Of a stretch of 5,578 nucleotides of DNA, positions 4,798 to 5,578 are shown in pieces. Made by a program: the position numbers and the translations under genes. The stretch is taken from NCBI GenBank assembly GCA_017395715.1, contig JAFQNZ010000316.1, positions 1 to 5,578 on the forward strand, given 5' to 3'. The notes below the pieces were generated by a model. The model did no database searches. It was not told the DNA's origin and saw only the letters and a program-made list of their open reading frames with translations. Positions within the stretch are counted from its first letter, which is position 1, and each line of letters begins with the position of its first letter. This stretch comes from Clostridia bacterium (GTDB taxonomy: Bacteria; Bacillota; Clostridia; Oscillospirales; CAG-272).

Positions 4798-5481
4798 ATG
4801 CTTTTAGACCTGATACAGATGGGGGATGTAAGACTCGCCCTGATCGTGTTTTTACTGACCGTACCCTCGATGCTGATCGCCCTGACCTTTCACGAGGTGG
4901 CGCATGGCTTTGTGGCGTACAAATGCGGTGACCCGACTGCCAAAAACCTTGGCAGACTGACACTTAACCCGATCAAGCATCTTGACCCGATCGGTACGCT
5001 TTTGATGCTGCTTGTCGGCTACGGCTGGGCAAGACCCGTGCCGGTCAATTCGCGTTACTTCAAGAATCCGCGCAAGGGCATGGCGCTGACAGCACTTGCG
5101 GGTCCTTTGACCAATCTGATCCTCGGCTTTTTGGGCGTGGCGCTGTATTGGTTCGTCTATTCACTTGCCATCACAAGTTCTTTTGAGCAGGAGGCAGTGT
5201 CGCCGATTTTTGAAGCTGTCATTCTGTTTGCTTATTATTTTTCGATGCTGAATCTCACCTTTGCGGTGTTCAACATGATTCCGCTGCCGCCTTTTGACGG
5301 CTCGCGCATTTTCCTTGTGTTTCTGCCGCCCAAGTATTACTTCGGCGTGATGAAATACGAGCGCATCATTCTGCTTGTGGTACTTCTTTCGATGTATTTT
5401 CTCCCTTGGTCGCCGGTTCACTTGGTGGTGGACTTCTTGTTTAACAAAATGTCGGAGCTTATGATTCTGATCTTATTCTGA
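4798..5481 (+). CDS. Site-2-protease-like intramembrane zinc metalloprotease (peptidase M50 family)
   Basis: A 227-residue multi-pass membrane protein of the short M50 group without a PDZ domain. Zinc-site elements: HEVAH (His32, Glu33, His36) within the first hydrophobic helix and NMIPLPPFDG (159-168), whose Asp167 is the third metal ligand. Other family signatures are GRLTLNP (52-58), HLDPIG (61-66) and AGPLTN (101-106). Hydrophobic stretches at about 14-31, 66-78, 95-120, 138-161 and 188-205 suggest five or more membrane passages. GAAAGGA (4786-4792), five bases before the ATG, supports the start. Such enzymes cleave membrane proteins within the bilayer. The substrate here is unknown, and I see nothing that makes it SpoIVFB or RseP specifically. 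It sits 37 bases after engB and 28 bases before scpA; the M50-scpA pairing is frequent in Clostridia, though a functional link is not established. Confidence 0.93.
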   Translation: MLLDLIQMGDVRLALIVFLLTVPSMLIALTFHEVAHGFVAYKCGDPTAKNLGRLTLNPIKHLDPIGTLLMLLVGYGWARPVPVNSRYFKNPRKGMALTALAGPLTNLILGFLGVALYWFVYSLAITSSFEQEAVSPIFEAVILFAYYFSMLNLTFAVFNMIPLPPFDGSRIFLVFLPPKYYFGVMKYERIILLVVLLSMYFLPWSPVHLVVDFLFNKMSELMILILF

Positions 5482-5509
5482 TAAAGTTTTTGAATGGACG
5501 GTTTTCCGT

Positions 5510-5578
5510 ATGGAAGATAACAAACCAAGCTACAAGCTGGAGGTCTTTGAAGGACCGCTGGATCTTTTGCTTTCGCTG
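5510..5578 (+). CDS. scpA: Segregation and condensation protein ScpA (partial, first 23 residues)
   Basis: The frame begins MEDNKPSYKLEVFEGPLDLL and runs off the right edge. The Y.L..FEGPLDLLL motif is the diagnostic N-terminus of ScpA, the kleisin subunit that bridges the SMC ATPase heads and binds ScpB. Only the first few percent of a protein of roughly 240-270 residues is present. The ribosome binding site is weak (GGACGG, 5496-5501, nine bases before the ATG). No other in-frame ATG, GTG or TTG upstream suits, so translation may rely on coupling to the M50 gene that ends 28 bases earlier. Confidence 0.92.
   Translation, partial: MEDNKPSYKLEVFEGPLDLLLSL

Overview
The window looks like the chromosome of a spore-forming, anaerobic-type Firmicute, most likely a Clostridia / Oscillospiraceae-like gut lineage. 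The evidence is a cotJABC spore-coat operon, strong AAGGAG-type ribosome binding sites, sigma-A promoters with extended -10 boxes, the lon-engB gene pair typical of Firmicutes, and the M50 protease-scpA pair common in Clostridia. The taxonomic placement is inference from gene content and codon style (for example, heavy use of CTT for leucine), not from a marker search.

Layout. Positions 1-822, minus strand: the spore-coat operon cotJA-cotJB-cotJC. The manganese-catalase-like CotJC runs off the left edge. A CATACACT box of the SigE/SigK type precedes cotJA. Positions 835-984: a short divergent intergenic region carrying that sporulation-type promoter and, back to back with it, a good vegetative promoter. 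Positions 985-1314, plus strand: a 109-residue protein with three membrane segments and no known function. Positions 1315-1759: a 445-base region without an intact gene. It holds what looks like the first 14 codons of a nitroreductase gene, a cluster of hairpins with inverted GGTGTAGGG ends (a REP- or MITE-like composite), a long terminator-like stem-loop, and the lon promoter with a structured leader. Positions 1760-5578, plus strand: lon (ATP-dependent protease), engB/ysxC (ribosome-assembly GTPase), an M50 site-2-type intramembrane protease, and the first 23 codons of scpA (chromosome condensation).

The four plus-strand genes from lon to scpA are spaced -32, +37 and +28 bases, with no evident terminator between them, so they are probably one transcript driven mainly from the promoter at 1636-1664. 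All are housekeeping functions: protein quality control, 50S subunit assembly, membrane-protein cleavage and chromosome segregation.

I see no undescribed defence, mobile or biosynthetic system here. The best second-look items are the 1362-1631 intergenic block (gene remnant plus palindromic repeat composite), the divergent sporulation/vegetative promoter pair, the structured lon leader, and the hairpin touching the M50 ribosome binding site.
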